Assembly: GCA_022510815.1 (NCBI GenBank)
Contig: JAFLST010000008.1
Span: 1 to 64,000, forward strand
From: Christensenellaceae bacterium
Lineage (GTDB): Bacteria; Bacillota; Clostridia; Christensenellales; Aristaeellaceae
DNA: 64,000 nt
Direction of reading: 5' to 3'
Positions 34,996 through 44,044 of this stretch are shown here, one piece after another; the stretch's first letter is position 1, and the number at the start of each line of letters is the position of its first letter. The position numbers and the translations under genes were made by a program. The notes below the pieces were generated by a model, which saw nothing but the letters and a program-made list of their open reading frames with translations, had not been told where the DNA came from and ran no database searches.

Positions 34996-36269
34996 GCTCG
35001 ATCTACCTCCATCTGTATGTTGAGATTTCCAAGGGCCGTTGCCTCGATGGGCAGGGCGATGACCTCCTTGCCGGTGGCCTCCGCGGTCAGGCGGTTGAGG
35101 AAGGGATTCTTCGCGCCGCCGCCGACGATGTAGAGCTTCTGATACGTTTTGCCGGTGTTCCGCTCGATCTCTTCGATGGCCTGCTTGTAGCTCAGGGCCA
35201 GCGAGCGGTAGGCGCAGCGGAAATACCCGGCGACGCATTTCGGCGGATGAGGCAGCGCCGCGTCGAAGGCTGTTTTCATGCTCTCCGGGGAGAGGAAAGC
35301 CACGTCATTGGCGTCGACCGTGTGCCGGAAGTGATTGGCTTCCGCCTCCGCGACGATCTCCGGGAAGGACTTCTCCGGGCAGAGCTCCCGCTGCAGCTCG
35401 TTGACCAGCCACATGCCCATGATGTTCTTCTGGTAGCGGTTGTAGCCCACGCCGCCCTCGTTGGAGTAGTTCGCCGCCATGCTGGCCGCGTCGGTCAGGG
35501 GCCGCTCGGTCTTCACGCCCAGCAGCGACCATGTGCCCGAGGAGATGTACAGCTCGCTGCCCTCCATGGGGATGCCCTCGACCGCGGAGCCGGTATCATG
35601 CGTAGCGCAGAGGATTACCCGGATGCCCTTGTACTTCCCGATTACCGTGCCGGGCCGCTGCAGGGGCTTGAAAAACCGCCGCGGCAGCCCCAAAGCGCGG
35701 ATGATCTCGTCATCATATTCGCCGCTTTCCGCGCTGACCATGCCGCCCGTGGTGGCGTTGGTGTATTCGTGGCTTTTCACGCCGCAGAGCTTATACATCA
35801 GATATTCCGGGATCATGAGAAAACCGCAGGCTTTGTCCAGCCGCCCGGCCAGCTTATCGGCATACAGCTGATAAATGGTGTTGAAGGGCTGGAACTGAAT
35901 GCCGGTGCGGCGATACAGCTCGCTAAAGGGCATCTTCTCGTGCACCCTGTCGATGACCGCCTCCGTGCGGCTGTCGCGGTAGGCGTAGCAGGGCAGCACT
36001 GCCGTGTTGCCTTTCATCAGCACATAGTCCACGCCCCAGGTATCCACGGACAAGCTCTCAATGGCGCCGAAGGCTTCCAGCGCCCTGTCGATGCCCGCCT
36101 TTACATGGCTGACCAGCGCTTCGATGTCCCACGTCAGGTGGCCGTCGACGGTCTCCATGCCGTTGGGGAAGCGGTAGACCTCCTGCGTTTTTAGCGCGCC
36201 GTCCTCCTTCCAGCCGACGATGTGCCGGCCCGAGGACGCGCCAATGTCGATGGCAAGGTAATGCTTCAT
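34992..36269 (-). CDS. rhaB: rhamnulokinase
   Basis: The 425-residue FGGY-family kinase phosphorylates L-rhamnulose. ATP-binding phosphate loop AIDIGASSGRHI (residues 6-17), the catalytic-Asp motif SVDTWGVDYVL (about 69), and HDTGSAVEGIP and KLYIVGGGAKNPFLN in the C-terminal half are visible. The order rhaB-rhaA-rhaD gives the whole rhamnose branch down to DHAP and lactaldehyde. Confidence 0.95.
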   Translation of the reverse strand: MKHYLAIDIGASSGRHIVGWKEDGALKTQEVYRFPNGMETVDGHLTWDIEALVSHVKAGIDRALEAFGAIESLSVDTWGVDYVLMKGNTAVLPCYAYRDSRTEAVIDRVHEKMPFSELYRRTGIQFQPFNTIYQLYADKLAGRLDKACGFLMIPEYLMYKLCGVKSHEYTNATTGGMVSAESGEYDDEIIRALGLPRRFFKPLQRPGTVIGKYKGIRVILCATHDTGSAVEGIPMEGSELYISSGTWSLLGVKTERPLTDAASMAANYSNEGGVGYNRYQKNIMGMWLVNELQRELCPEKSFPEIVAEAEANHFRHTVDANDVAFLSPESMKTAFDAALPHPPKCVAGYFRCAYRSLALSYKQAIEEIERNTGKTYQKLYIVGGGAKNPFLNRLTAEATGKEVIALPIEATALGNLNIQMEVDRA

Positions 36270-36290
36270 ATCATCCCACCGTTCCTGAAA

Positions 36291-37310
36291 TCACCAGTCC
36301 TGCATGACCTGCTTCAGGTCGATCACGCACACCTGCGCGTTGCCGTTTTCATCGGGATTGGAGAACAGAATCTGATCGCCCCGGCGGTTAAAGGAGGGGT
36401 GCTGATGATCCGCGCCGGTCTTGCAGCTCCCGGTGGAGGCGATCAGCTTGGTCTTCCCCGTGGCGCGCTCGATGAGCACCACGCCCTCCTGCACCGTCTC
36501 GCCCAGATAACTGATGCGGTCGGCGCAGATCCACTTGCGGTCGCGGCTCAGGCAGGGATGCAGCAGCTGCTCGCTCCAGCCTGCCTCATCGAAGTGACGG
36601 CCGTCCTTGTCGCCGATCATCACATGACCGCGCAGCTTCATGAAGGCCATCTCGCTGCCGTCCGCCGCCCATACCTCGTGGGTGATCCACTCGTTCGGAT
36701 GCTCCACATAGTAGGGCCGCACATAGCGTTCCTTCACGTCGAACATCCATGTGCGCTGGAAGGCGTCGCCCTCGGTCTCGTGGATGTAGAAGATCAGGTT
36801 CTCGTCGGTGGGGCAGATCTGCGCGTGGCCCAGCCGGAAGTCGCTCTGATAGACCACCTCGGCCTCCTTGCCGGGATCGAGGATGACCAGCGCGTAAATC
36901 TTGTTCGCGAGGTGATAGCTGCAGGCGATGCGCCCGGTATCCGCCGCGGTCAGGTGCCCCGTGATCCGGCCTCCCGCGGGCAGGTCGCCGATCTTGGTCA
37001 TGGCCATGGTGTCGAGATCGACGGCGTATACCTCGGTCTCGTTTTGGCAGGTGTAGCCGATGTTCTTCTCGCGGTCGGTGGCGAAGCCGTGGAAGGTGTA
37101 ATCCGTCACCCGGACGATCTCACCTGTCTCCACGTCCGCGCGGTAGCACCCGCCGTCGTCGCGGCCCGGCAGCTGCTGCTTCATGAAGAAGAAGTACCGA
37201 TCATCCACGGAAAAATTCTCGCAGGTGAAATAGAGCTTCGCGTTGCGCTCGGGGCCCTCCGTGTAGCGGCGCAGCTGATAGCCGGTGATGGGGTCGCGGT
37301 ATTCGGTCAT
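36291..37310 (-). CDS. oligogalacturonate lyase-like (PL22) beta-propeller protein
   Basis: The 339-residue cytosolic protein lacks a signal peptide. Repeated blade motifs and the His pattern of PL22 lyases are visible: LGHAQICPTDENLIFY, EWITHEVWAADGSEMAF and the metal-site-like DHQHPSFNRRGDQILF near the C-terminus. PL22 enzymes cut short oligogalacturonides to unsaturated monomers. Its place between a deacetylase and the rhamnose genes suggests action on rhamnogalacturonan fragments, so the precise substrate may differ. Gap to rhaB is 21 bases. Confidence 0.75.
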   Translation of the reverse strand: MTEYRDPITGYQLRRYTEGPERNAKLYFTCENFSVDDRYFFFMKQQLPGRDDGGCYRADVETGEIVRVTDYTFHGFATDREKNIGYTCQNETEVYAVDLDTMAMTKIGDLPAGGRITGHLTAADTGRIACSYHLANKIYALVILDPGKEAEVVYQSDFRLGHAQICPTDENLIFYIHETEGDAFQRTWMFDVKERYVRPYYVEHPNEWITHEVWAADGSEMAFMKLRGHVMIGDKDGRHFDEAGWSEQLLHPCLSRDRKWICADRISYLGETVQEGVVLIERATGKTKLIASTGSCKTGADHQHPSFNRRGDQILFSNPDENGNAQVCVIDLKQVMQDW

Positions 37311-37327
37311 GGGTATCGGTCTCCTTT

Positions 37328-38128
37328 TCAGAGCCGGACGGTTTCTCCTCCGGGGAGGCGCACCGGCGGCTGGTCATTCACGCTGACATAGCAATCCCTG
37401 ATATTGGGATTATACACGAAACTGTTGTCCGCCGCAAACTGCAGGCGGCGGAAATCCTCCATATAGTCGATGTATTCGATGTTGGTGCAGTACCAGACGT
37501 CATCCTGACCGCCTGCCATGCGGCAGAAGCGCTCGATCAGCTCCCAGTTGTTCCTGTCGTCGAACTCGTAGCTGTGGCCCCAGACGTACATCAGGTAGAG
37601 GTATTGCCGCTTGTGCAGGGAAAGGAACTGCTCGCCCAGCTCCAGCAGGCGGTGATTGTGGTGGCAGGTGGCCTGCCAGCGGTAGGGATTTTCCGGCAGG
37701 GCAAAGCTGTCGGAAGAGCCTACCACCCGGGCATAGCGGATGCCGCACAGGGGCAGCAGCGCCTCGATCTCGCCGTTCACCGAGCCGTTGGGATAGCTCA
37801 GGCCGCGCACGGGATATCCTGTCAGCTTTTCGAGGGCCTTGCGGTCTTCGAGCACTTCAGCGGCGACCTCCGGCAGCGGGCAGCGGGCGATGGTCGGGTG
37901 CGTGACCGTGTGGCAGGCGACCTCATGCCCGGCGTAGAGGGCCTTCACGTCCTCTGGCCGCACCCGGTCAGGATCGCCGAACAGGCCGCTGTTCAGGTGA
38001 AAGGTGCCTTTGATGCCGCAGCGGTTGAAAAGCTCGACCAGACGGATGTCCTGCTTCCTGCCGTCGTCATAGCTCATGGTCAGCGCCTTGTGCTTTCCGC
38101 CGGGGAAGCAGCAGTAGACCTTATTCAT
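37328..38128 (-). CDS. polysaccharide deacetylase (NodB-like)
   Basis: In this 266-residue protein, the NodB motifs are MSYDDGRKQD (metal Asp and catalytic Asp, about residue 21) and CHTVTHP (two His ligands, about residue 72). The fold then follows to LYLMYVWGHSYEF. No signal peptide, so a cytosolic role on imported acetylated oligosaccharides is more likely than peptidoglycan deacetylation. Rhamnogalacturonan is acetylated in plants, which fits the operon. Confidence 0.85.
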   Translation of the reverse strand: MNKVYCCFPGGKHKALTMSYDDGRKQDIRLVELFNRCGIKGTFHLNSGLFGDPDRVRPEDVKALYAGHEVACHTVTHPTIARCPLPEVAAEVLEDRKALEKLTGYPVRGLSYPNGSVNGEIEALLPLCGIRYARVVGSSDSFALPENPYRWQATCHHNHRLLELGEQFLSLHKRQYLYLMYVWGHSYEFDDRNNWELIERFCRMAGGQDDVWYCTNIEYIDYMEDFRRLQFAADNSFVYNPNIRDCYVSVNDQPPVRLPGGETVRL

Positions 38129-38147
38129 CGGTTCCTCCGCATAAGGA

Positions 38148-38182
38148 CGGGGCTGCCGCCCGGCTTTGTGACGGCAGCCCCG
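38148..38182. repeat. 11-bp stem-loop between GH105 and deacetylase genes
   Basis: CGGGGCTGCCG pairs perfectly with 38172-38182. No T tract on the minus strand, so it may set relative expression or protect the 3' end of the GH105 message rather than terminate. Confidence 0.5.
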
Positions 38183-38191
38183 AATGGTTGC

Positions 38192-39235
38192 TTATTCCCG
38201 GATCATCAGCTCGGTGAGCATCAGGAAGGTCAGGCCCTGACCATAGGCCGTGGGCGTGACGATGATATCCTTGTAGTGCTGCAGATTGTGGCCCATGCCC
38301 GTGCCGCCGGACACGCCCTGCACGGCGCCCTCCTCGTCGATCTGGTCAAGGACAGCGTTGGCGCTGAGCATGCCCATGGCCTGATACTGCTCCTGCGCCA
38401 GCCAGCCGATGCGGATGCCCTTGAGCACGCCGTAAGCAATCGCCGCGGTGGCGCTGGTTTCACAGTAGGTCTCCTCCACGTCGATCAGCGTGGTGTACAG
38501 GCCGTTCACCCGCTGATACTTCCACAGTGCCCGCACCTGATCCAGCCACGCGGAGCGGATCATGCGCATCGCGGCGCTGCTGCTCTTCGTGATATCGTAG
38601 AGCTCCACGGCGGAGACGGTGAACCACGCGTTGCCCCGGGCCCAGAAGGCGTCGGCATAGTTGTGGCGGCGGTCGAAGGTCCAGCCGTGATAGAACAGGC
38701 CCTCGACCTTGTCCTGCAGGTAGCGGATGTGCATCAGGAACTGATACTCCGCCTCCTCGATCAGCTCGGGCCGCTTCAGGGCCACGCCCGCCTTGGCAAG
38801 GAACAGGCCCACCATGAACAGCGTGTCGCACCAGAGCTGCTGGTAGTGCTTGTTCCACACGGTGCAGTGCTGCAGGCCGCCATACTCCGTGCGCGGCATT
38901 TCCTGCATGACCCAGTCAATCCAGCTCTCGATGACGGGCAGGTAGGCCGCGTTCTTCGTCTCCTCATAGAGGCATGTGAGCGTCAGCACAGGCGCGACGG
39001 TGTTGACGTTGCGGTGCGGCTGCTGCTCGCGGCGGAGCATGTCGTCATACCAGCCGATCAGGTAGTCGAGGATGGCCTTGTCGCCGCTCTGCTGATAGGT
39101 CTTGTAGATGCCGTAGAGCGCCACGCCGGTGGGCCATTCCCAGTTGTTCATGGTCAGGTGTCCGCGGGAGGGGTCGTTGCCGTCCGCGCGCTGGAGCATG
39201 CCAAGCACCTTGTTCGCGATCTCGTGGTAATTCAT
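38192..39235 (-). CDS. GH105 unsaturated rhamnogalacturonyl hydrolase
   Basis: The 347-residue (alpha/alpha)6-barrel protein resembles YteR/YesR: MNNWEWPTGVALYGI near the start, LWCDTLFMVGLFLAK, WARGNAWFTVSAVELY and the C-terminal GTGMGHNLQHY. It removes the unsaturated galacturonyl residue from lyase-produced rhamnogalacturonan disaccharides, leaving rhamnose for RhaM/RhaA. No signal peptide. The start ATG 39235 has only a weak AGGCGG, but the open frame upstream of it crosses the promoter. First gene of the operon. Confidence 0.9.
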   Translation of the reverse strand: MNYHEIANKVLGMLQRADGNDPSRGHLTMNNWEWPTGVALYGIYKTYQQSGDKAILDYLIGWYDDMLRREQQPHRNVNTVAPVLTLTCLYEETKNAAYLPVIESWIDWVMQEMPRTEYGGLQHCTVWNKHYQQLWCDTLFMVGLFLAKAGVALKRPELIEEAEYQFLMHIRYLQDKVEGLFYHGWTFDRRHNYADAFWARGNAWFTVSAVELYDITKSSSAAMRMIRSAWLDQVRALWKYQRVNGLYTTLIDVEETYCETSATAAIAYGVLKGIRIGWLAQEQYQAMGMLSANAVLDQIDEEGAVQGVSGGTGMGHNLQHYKDIIVTPTAYGQGLTFLMLTELMIRE

Positions 39236-39278
39236 ATTTTCGCCGCCTGTCTGTTCGATTCCATGATTTGTTATTATG

Positions 39279-39307
39279 ATTATACTTTTTGCGCGTCCTG
39301 GTGTCAA
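39279..39307 (-). promoter_or_regulatory. promoter of the rhamnogalacturonan operon
   Basis: On the minus strand TTGACA and TATAAT (both perfect) with a 17-base spacer, 44 bases before GH105. Confidence 0.85.
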
Positions 39308-39330
39308 TGCCCGCAGGGGGCCTTTTGCTG

Positions 39331-39359
39331 TTGATGCCGCCTGTCCGCTCTGATATAAT
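39331..39359 (+). promoter_or_regulatory. rhaM promoter
   Basis: TTGATG and TATAAT with a 17-base spacer, 36 bases before rhaM; its -35 lies 24 bases from the divergent operon's -35, so one bound regulator could control both. Confidence 0.8.
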
Positions 39360-39394
39360 ACAGCATATCGGAATGGGAAAGGGAGGATACCGTC

Positions 39395-39712
39395 ATGGAA
39401 CGCTTTGCGTGGAAAGGTCGCATCAAGCCCGGCATGCAGGCGGAATACAAGCGCCGTCACGACGAGATATGGCCGGAGATGCTCGAGCTGCTGAAATCCG
39501 CCGGCATCCGCAACTACACCATCTGGAGCGACGGTCGGGATGTGTTCGGCTACTATGAGTGCGAGCAGGGCATCGCCTTTGCCGAGAGGACGCAGGCCCA
39601 GAGCCCCATCGTCGACAGGTGGAACGGCTACATGCAGGATGTGCTGGAGCTGGTCATGGATCCCGAGACCGGCGCGCAGCCCAAGCTGCAGATGATGTTC
39701 AGGATGGAGTGA
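39395..39712 (+). CDS. rhaM: L-rhamnose mutarotase
   Basis: The 105-residue protein interconverts alpha and beta anomers of L-rhamnose. The family His/Asp residues are seen in YKRRHDEIWPEM (about 19-30) and the conserved IRNYTIW, with a W-x-x-YM motif near residue 77. GGGAGG precedes ATG 39395. Transcribed away from the catabolic operon, with its own terminator. Confidence 0.93.
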   Translation: MERFAWKGRIKPGMQAEYKRRHDEIWPEMLELLKSAGIRNYTIWSDGRDVFGYYECEQGIAFAERTQAQSPIVDRWNGYMQDVLELVMDPETGAQPKLQMMFRME

Positions 39713-39742
39713 CCGGCGGCGAACGCGTGATACAGGAAAAGA

Positions 39743-39776
39743 ATGGCGGACATGAAGCGTGCCCGCCATCCTTTTT
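39743..39776 (+). terminator. rhaM terminator
   Basis: ATGGCGG / CCGCCAT stem, then TTTTT; lies in the convergent gap to rqcH. Confidence 0.7.
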
Positions 39777-39783
39777 GATGCCG

Positions 39784-41526
39784 TTATTCTTCCACAAGCT
39801 GAATCCTCCGCACGTCCGCTTCGCCGACGGTCATGTACAGCGTGTGCTGATGGGTGTAGATGACCATGCCGGGCGCGGCGCCGCCGGGCTTCTTGACATA
39901 CTTGCGCAGGGTGTAGTCGATGGGCACTGAGGACGACCGCTGGCCCTTGGAGTACCACGCCGCCAGAATGGCCGCTTCCTTGAGCGTCTGGTCGGGAAGC
40001 TCGCCCTCATGCCGGATGATCACATGGCTGCCGGGCATATCCTTGGCGTGGAGCCACATCTCGTCAGGCCGCGCGGAGGTGGTGAGGCGATCGTTCTGGG
40101 CAGCATTCTTGCCCACGAAAAGATCAATGCCGTCGGTCGAGCGGTAATGATAGGGCTTCGACTTGGGCAGGGCCCGCTGCTGCCTGCGGCTCTGGCCGTG
40201 ACGAATGTAGCCCGCGCGGATCAGCTCCTGCCGGATTTCCTCCAGCTCGCTCTCGCCGACGCACTTGCCCACGTCCAGCAGCTGTCCCTCGAGATAATCC
40301 AGCTCCGCCAGCGTCTTGACCCGCTGCTCGGCGGCCATTTCCCGGGCGGAACGGGCCTTCTGGTAACGCTTGAAATAGCGCTGGGCGTTCTGCGCCGGGG
40401 TGAGCTGATTGTCCAGCGGAATGACCATGGTGCCGCCGTTCTCGTCGTAGAAGTTCGGCAGCTCGACCTGTGTCGGGCCCTTGCGGAGCTGCCAGAGGTT
40501 CGCGTTGATGAGCTCGCCCATCAGCCGGTATTCTTCCATCCGGGCCGAGCCGGCCAGCTCCTCCTCCTGCTGCGCGAGCTTCTTCTCGCAGCGCTCGATC
40601 TGCCCCTTGAGCAGCTTTACCATCGAGGCGCTCTTCTGGCTGATGCGGTCCTTCTGATCCCTTGCGCCGAAGTACTTTTCCAGCGCCTCGCTGACCGTGG
40701 GATAGGCGGTCTGCCTGTCCAGCGGCTGGCTGATATAAGGATAGGCAAACACGTCTGCCGGGTCGCCCGCGTCGTCCAGCAGAACCCGGGGATCAGCCAT
40801 GCCGGGCAGGCGCTGGATCAGGTCCGCAAGCCGCGACGCTGCGTCCGCCAGATCATCCGTGCGGTCGCTGCCGGGTGTGAGCACGCGATAGGCCAGCTCC
40901 CGTGCCGCGGGATTCGAGAGCCCTGACACGCATGCGGCCAGCGCCTTGTGCAGCGGGATGTCGCCCTGCGCCGTCAGCCTTGGAAGCAGCGCTTCCGCCG
41001 TCAGCTCCTCGGGGTCGAGCTTGTCCTGACCGGGGGGCGGCAGATACGGCAGTCCCGGCTGCACCTGACGCACGCGGCTCATGTCCGCGCTGACATGCCG
41101 GGCCGCGTCGAGAATCTTCCCGTCGCCGTCCACCAGCATCAGGTTGGAGTGCCGCCCCATGACCTCCAGAATCAGCCGCCGCAGCACATGGTCGCCCAGC
41201 TCGTTGACCACATCCATGTCGATGTGCACGACGCGGTCGCCGCCGATCTGCTTCACCGACAGCACCCGGCCGCCCAGAAGCTGCTTCCTCAGCAGCATGC
41301 AGAACATCGGCGGCTCCAGTGGATTCGGGAAGCTCTGTACTGTCAGATGGCACCGCGCGTTGTTCGGCGACGCGCACAGCAGCAGCCGATGATTGGCGTT
41401 CCCGGCCCGCACGACCAGAATCACCGTGTCCTTCTCCGGCTGCGTAATCTTGTCAATCCGCCCCCCGGCCAGCAGGCGATCCATTTCCCTCGCCGCAAAG
41501 CCGATGGTCAGTCCGTCCATGGGCAT
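39784..41526 (-). CDS. rqcH: Rqc2 homologue RqcH (NFACT/FbpA family)
   Basis: The 580-residue protein has an N-terminal NFACT-N domain (LTIGFAAREMDRLLAGGRIDKI, with the conserved RHSNLMLVD at about 121). A long coiled-coil middle follows (about 290-420), then the C-terminal NFACT-R domain (DEMWLHAKDMPGSHVII). RqcH binds stalled 50S subunits and adds C-terminal alanine tails as degradation signals. ATG 41526 has AAAGGAGGAG upstream. Older annotations as fibronectin-binding protein refer to the same family. Confidence 0.93.
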   Translation of the reverse strand: MPMDGLTIGFAAREMDRLLAGGRIDKITQPEKDTVILVVRAGNANHRLLLCASPNNARCHLTVQSFPNPLEPPMFCMLLRKQLLGGRVLSVKQIGGDRVVHIDMDVVNELGDHVLRRLILEVMGRHSNLMLVDGDGKILDAARHVSADMSRVRQVQPGLPYLPPPGQDKLDPEELTAEALLPRLTAQGDIPLHKALAACVSGLSNPAARELAYRVLTPGSDRTDDLADAASRLADLIQRLPGMADPRVLLDDAGDPADVFAYPYISQPLDRQTAYPTVSEALEKYFGARDQKDRISQKSASMVKLLKGQIERCEKKLAQQEEELAGSARMEEYRLMGELINANLWQLRKGPTQVELPNFYDENGGTMVIPLDNQLTPAQNAQRYFKRYQKARSAREMAAEQRVKTLAELDYLEGQLLDVGKCVGESELEEIRQELIRAGYIRHGQSRRQQRALPKSKPYHYRSTDGIDLFVGKNAAQNDRLTTSARPDEMWLHAKDMPGSHVIIRHEGELPDQTLKEAAILAAWYSKGQRSSSVPIDYTLRKYVKKPGGAAPGMVIYTHQHTLYMTVGEADVRRIQLVEE

Positions 41527-41627
41527 GGATACTCCTCCTTTGCCAGAGGACTCTGCCCTCTGGACACCCATCTCGCGACACAGGCAAAAGCCTTCGGTGG
41601 AACTGCGTGCGCGTGAAAGGCCTTCAT

Positions 41628-41657
41628 ATTGTAGCATGAGGGAAAGGCCAACGTCAA
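41628..41657 (-). promoter_or_regulatory. rqcH promoter
   Basis: On the minus strand TTGACG and TACAAT with an 18-base spacer, leaving a leader of about 95 bases. Confidence 0.55.
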
Positions 41658-41790
41658 TCAACTGCTGCAGAACCGGAAAGCGATTGAGACCGATCATGTT
41701 CTCTGTAAGTCGCCGCCGTTCCATCGTCTCTCCGGTTCTACTCAGCGTGCCCCGGACATACCATCCACCAAACAAAGTGCGAGGAGGCCG

Positions 41791-42879
41791 ATGGCGGTGA
41801 AATTTCCCAAGTTTCATGTGAGCTTTCCGAGAATCAGGGTGCGCCGGGCGGATATGGAGCGGCTGCTGATCGTCGGCGCGGCGGCATTGGTGGTCGTGCT
41901 GGCGCTGCGGGACACGCGGCAGAGCCAGCTGGAGATGGTATATGAGGAGCAGTTCTCGACGGTGACCCAGACCTCGGCAGGGGCGGCGGACACGGTATCG
42001 TCCAATGTGCCGATGCAGTCCACGGTGGTGTGGTACGAGGATGGGGACGGCTATCTAGTGCCGGTGACGAGGCAGATTCCTCAGCAGGAGGGCGTGGCCA
42101 AGGCGACGCTGGCGCTGATGGTGCAGTCCAGCGAGAACGATCTGGCCGCCGCGCGGCTGGGTCTGCGCACGGTGATCCCCGAGGGGACGACCTTTGACGT
42201 GGACATTTCCGGCGGCAAGGCTCGGGTGGACATGAGCGCCGCCGCCCTGAACTGCTCGTCCGCCGAAGAGGAGCTGCTGATGGTGCAGGCCACCGCCGCG
42301 GCGCTGTGCGGCTTCGACACGGTGGAGGAGGTCAGCTTTCTGTTCGACGGGCAGAAGCGCAGCCAGCTCACCTACGGGACGGATGTGACCGGCGTGTTCT
42401 CCGTGGACAGCGTGAACGTCGAGAGCGTCGCGACCATGGCGGACTCGACCTACGCGGATCAGGTGCAGCTCTATTTCCCCTCGGCCAGCGGGCGGCTGCT
42501 GGTGCCCGTGACCCGCACGGTCTTCTCCCCGGCGGACCTGCCCACGGCGATTCTGGAGCTGGTCAAGGGCCCCAAGACGGACAGCGGGCTGGAGACGCCC
42601 GTGCCCAGCGACTGCGGCGTGAAGTCCGTCAAGATCAAGGACGGCGTGGCGACCATTGACTTCACCAGCGAGTTTGCGGCGGTGGCCCAGCAGGACGACG
42701 GCGGTCAGCAGGCCATCCGCGCGGTGCTGTTCACGGCCAGCCAGTTCCCGGGCGTCAAGCAGGTGCAGATTCTTGTCGAGGGCCAGCCGTATCAGGCGGA
42801 ACCCGCTGCGGCAACCACCTTCGTTAACGACGCGCAGGACGTTATCGCTCAGTACCCCGGCGTGGTGGAGATCGACTGA
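41791..42879 (+). CDS. two-GerMN-domain membrane-anchored protein
   Basis: The 362-residue protein has an N-terminal basic stretch and one membrane helix (about residues 24-40), then two GerMN domains (about 75-205 and 215-355). Each shows the pattern YFP/WYED...LVPVTR, then ALELVKGP and a GV..I...ATIDF end. GerM is a sporulation and germination protein of Bacillota, but GerMN domains also occur in vegetative lipoproteins. No lipobox here. Followed by a strong terminator. Confidence 0.85.
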   Translation: MAVKFPKFHVSFPRIRVRRADMERLLIVGAAALVVVLALRDTRQSQLEMVYEEQFSTVTQTSAGAADTVSSNVPMQSTVVWYEDGDGYLVPVTRQIPQQEGVAKATLALMVQSSENDLAAARLGLRTVIPEGTTFDVDISGGKARVDMSAAALNCSSAEEELLMVQATAAALCGFDTVEEVSFLFDGQKRSQLTYGTDVTGVFSVDSVNVESVATMADSTYADQVQLYFPSASGRLLVPVTRTVFSPADLPTAILELVKGPKTDSGLETPVPSDCGVKSVKIKDGVATIDFTSEFAAVAQQDDGGQQAIRAVLFTASQFPGVKQVQILVEGQPYQAEPAAATTFVNDAQDVIAQYPGVVEID

Positions 42880-42901
42880 GCGGTAAGCGGGATGTTCAGG
42901 T

Positions 42902-42928
42902 CTCTCCCCGCGGGGAGAGGCCTTTTTT
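42902..42928 (+). terminator. terminator after the GerMN gene
   Basis: CTCTCCCC / GGGGAGAG palindrome followed by CCTTTTTT. Confidence 0.85.
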
Positions 42929-42982
42929 GTTTGAAAGGCGGGCAGTCCGGTGTAAAATCTCGCGGATTCTTCCCGCAGGTCA

Positions 42983-43011
42983 TTGCCAGATTCCGCGAAA
43001 CGTGGTAAGCT
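42983..43011 (+). promoter_or_regulatory. possible promoter of NAGPA-like copy 2
   Basis: TTGCCA and TAAGCT with a 17-base spacer, 56 bases before the start. Confidence 0.4.
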
Positions 43012-43067
43012 GATAAACAGGGCCTGCCGGATACCCGGTCAGGCGCATTGCCAAGGAGGACGAACGG

Positions 43068-43961
43068 ATGAGAAGGTTGCTGTGCGGGATGCTGGCGCTG
43101 ATGCTGCTGGCGGCGGTTTGTCCCTGCGCGCTGGCGGAGACGGATTTTTCCGCGGCGTTCCCGGACAAGTTTCTGGCCGAGGGCGAAGAACCCGTCGTGA
43201 CGGAGACAAGTTATCGGAGCCACAACATCGCCATCGAGATCACGACGCAGCGCTTTATCCAGTCGGACGTGTACGTCGCGGACGTGTATGTCAGGACGCT
43301 GGACTATTTTGTGCGGCATTACGCGCAGAACGACTGGCACAAGGCGACGGATAAGATGCCCGTTCTGGCCGCGGAGAGCAACGCGATCCTCGCCCTCACC
43401 GGGGACAGCAGCCAGAACTTCCGCTCGGGCTGGGTCATGGGCAACGGACAGATCGAACGCGACGGCATTGTGGAGATGAACACGGTGCGGGACATCTGCG
43501 TCGTTTACAAGAGCGGCGAGGTGCGGGTCGTGCCTTCTCCCACCAAGGAGGATAATGAGCAGATCGGCGAGGAAGCGGGCGATATCTGGCACATCTTCCT
43601 CTTCGGCCCGTCGCTGCTGGACGAGGAGGGCAAGGCCCTCGGAAAGAATTACCCGACCCTCGCGAATTCCAACGTGAAGAGCGCCAATCCCCGCTCGGTG
43701 TTCGGATACTACGAGCCGGGGCATTACTGCTTCGTGCAGGTGGACGGCCGACTGACCAGCAGCAAGCTGGAGAAGGCCAAGAACAAGGGCCTGACGCTGG
43801 GCGAGCTGGCGGAGCTGATGGAATCGCTGGGCTGCAAGGCAGCGTACAACCTTGACGGCGGCCGTTCGTCCATGATGTGGTTCGGCGATCAGCTCATCTC
43901 AACCCCCGCTGCGAAGAACCGGCAGATCGGCGATGTTCTGGTCATCACCGAGGGCGAGTGA
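43068..43961 (+). CDS. secreted phosphodiester glycosidase family (NAGPA-like) protein, copy 2
   Basis: The 297-residue protein has a signal peptide (about 1-23). It aligns along its whole length with the product at 30891-31763, sharing FPDKFLAEGE, LFGPSLLDEEGKA, GYYEPGHYCFVQVDGR and MESLGCKAAYNLDGGRS. The middle differs by short insertions. Likely secreted or exported to the wall zone, acting on phosphodiester-sugar polymers by family inference. AAGGAGG precedes ATG 43068. Single-gene transcript. Confidence 0.85.
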   Translation: MRRLLCGMLALMLLAAVCPCALAETDFSAAFPDKFLAEGEEPVVTETSYRSHNIAIEITTQRFIQSDVYVADVYVRTLDYFVRHYAQNDWHKATDKMPVLAAESNAILALTGDSSQNFRSGWVMGNGQIERDGIVEMNTVRDICVVYKSGEVRVVPSPTKEDNEQIGEEAGDIWHIFLFGPSLLDEEGKALGKNYPTLANSNVKSANPRSVFGYYEPGHYCFVQVDGRLTSSKLEKAKNKGLTLGELAELMESLGCKAAYNLDGGRSSMMWFGDQLISTPAAKNRQIGDVLVITEGE

Positions 43962-43988
43962 CGGCAAAACAGGAAGCATGAAAAGAAC

Positions 43989-44025
43989 AGGGACATGGCG
44001 CGCTATGAACGCCATGTCCCTTTAT
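43989..44025. terminator. bidirectional terminator between convergent genes
   Basis: AGGGACATGGCG pairs perfectly with 44010-44021, then TTATTTAT. Confidence 0.8.
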
Positions 44026-44044
44026 TTATCCTGCAAAGCCTTCC

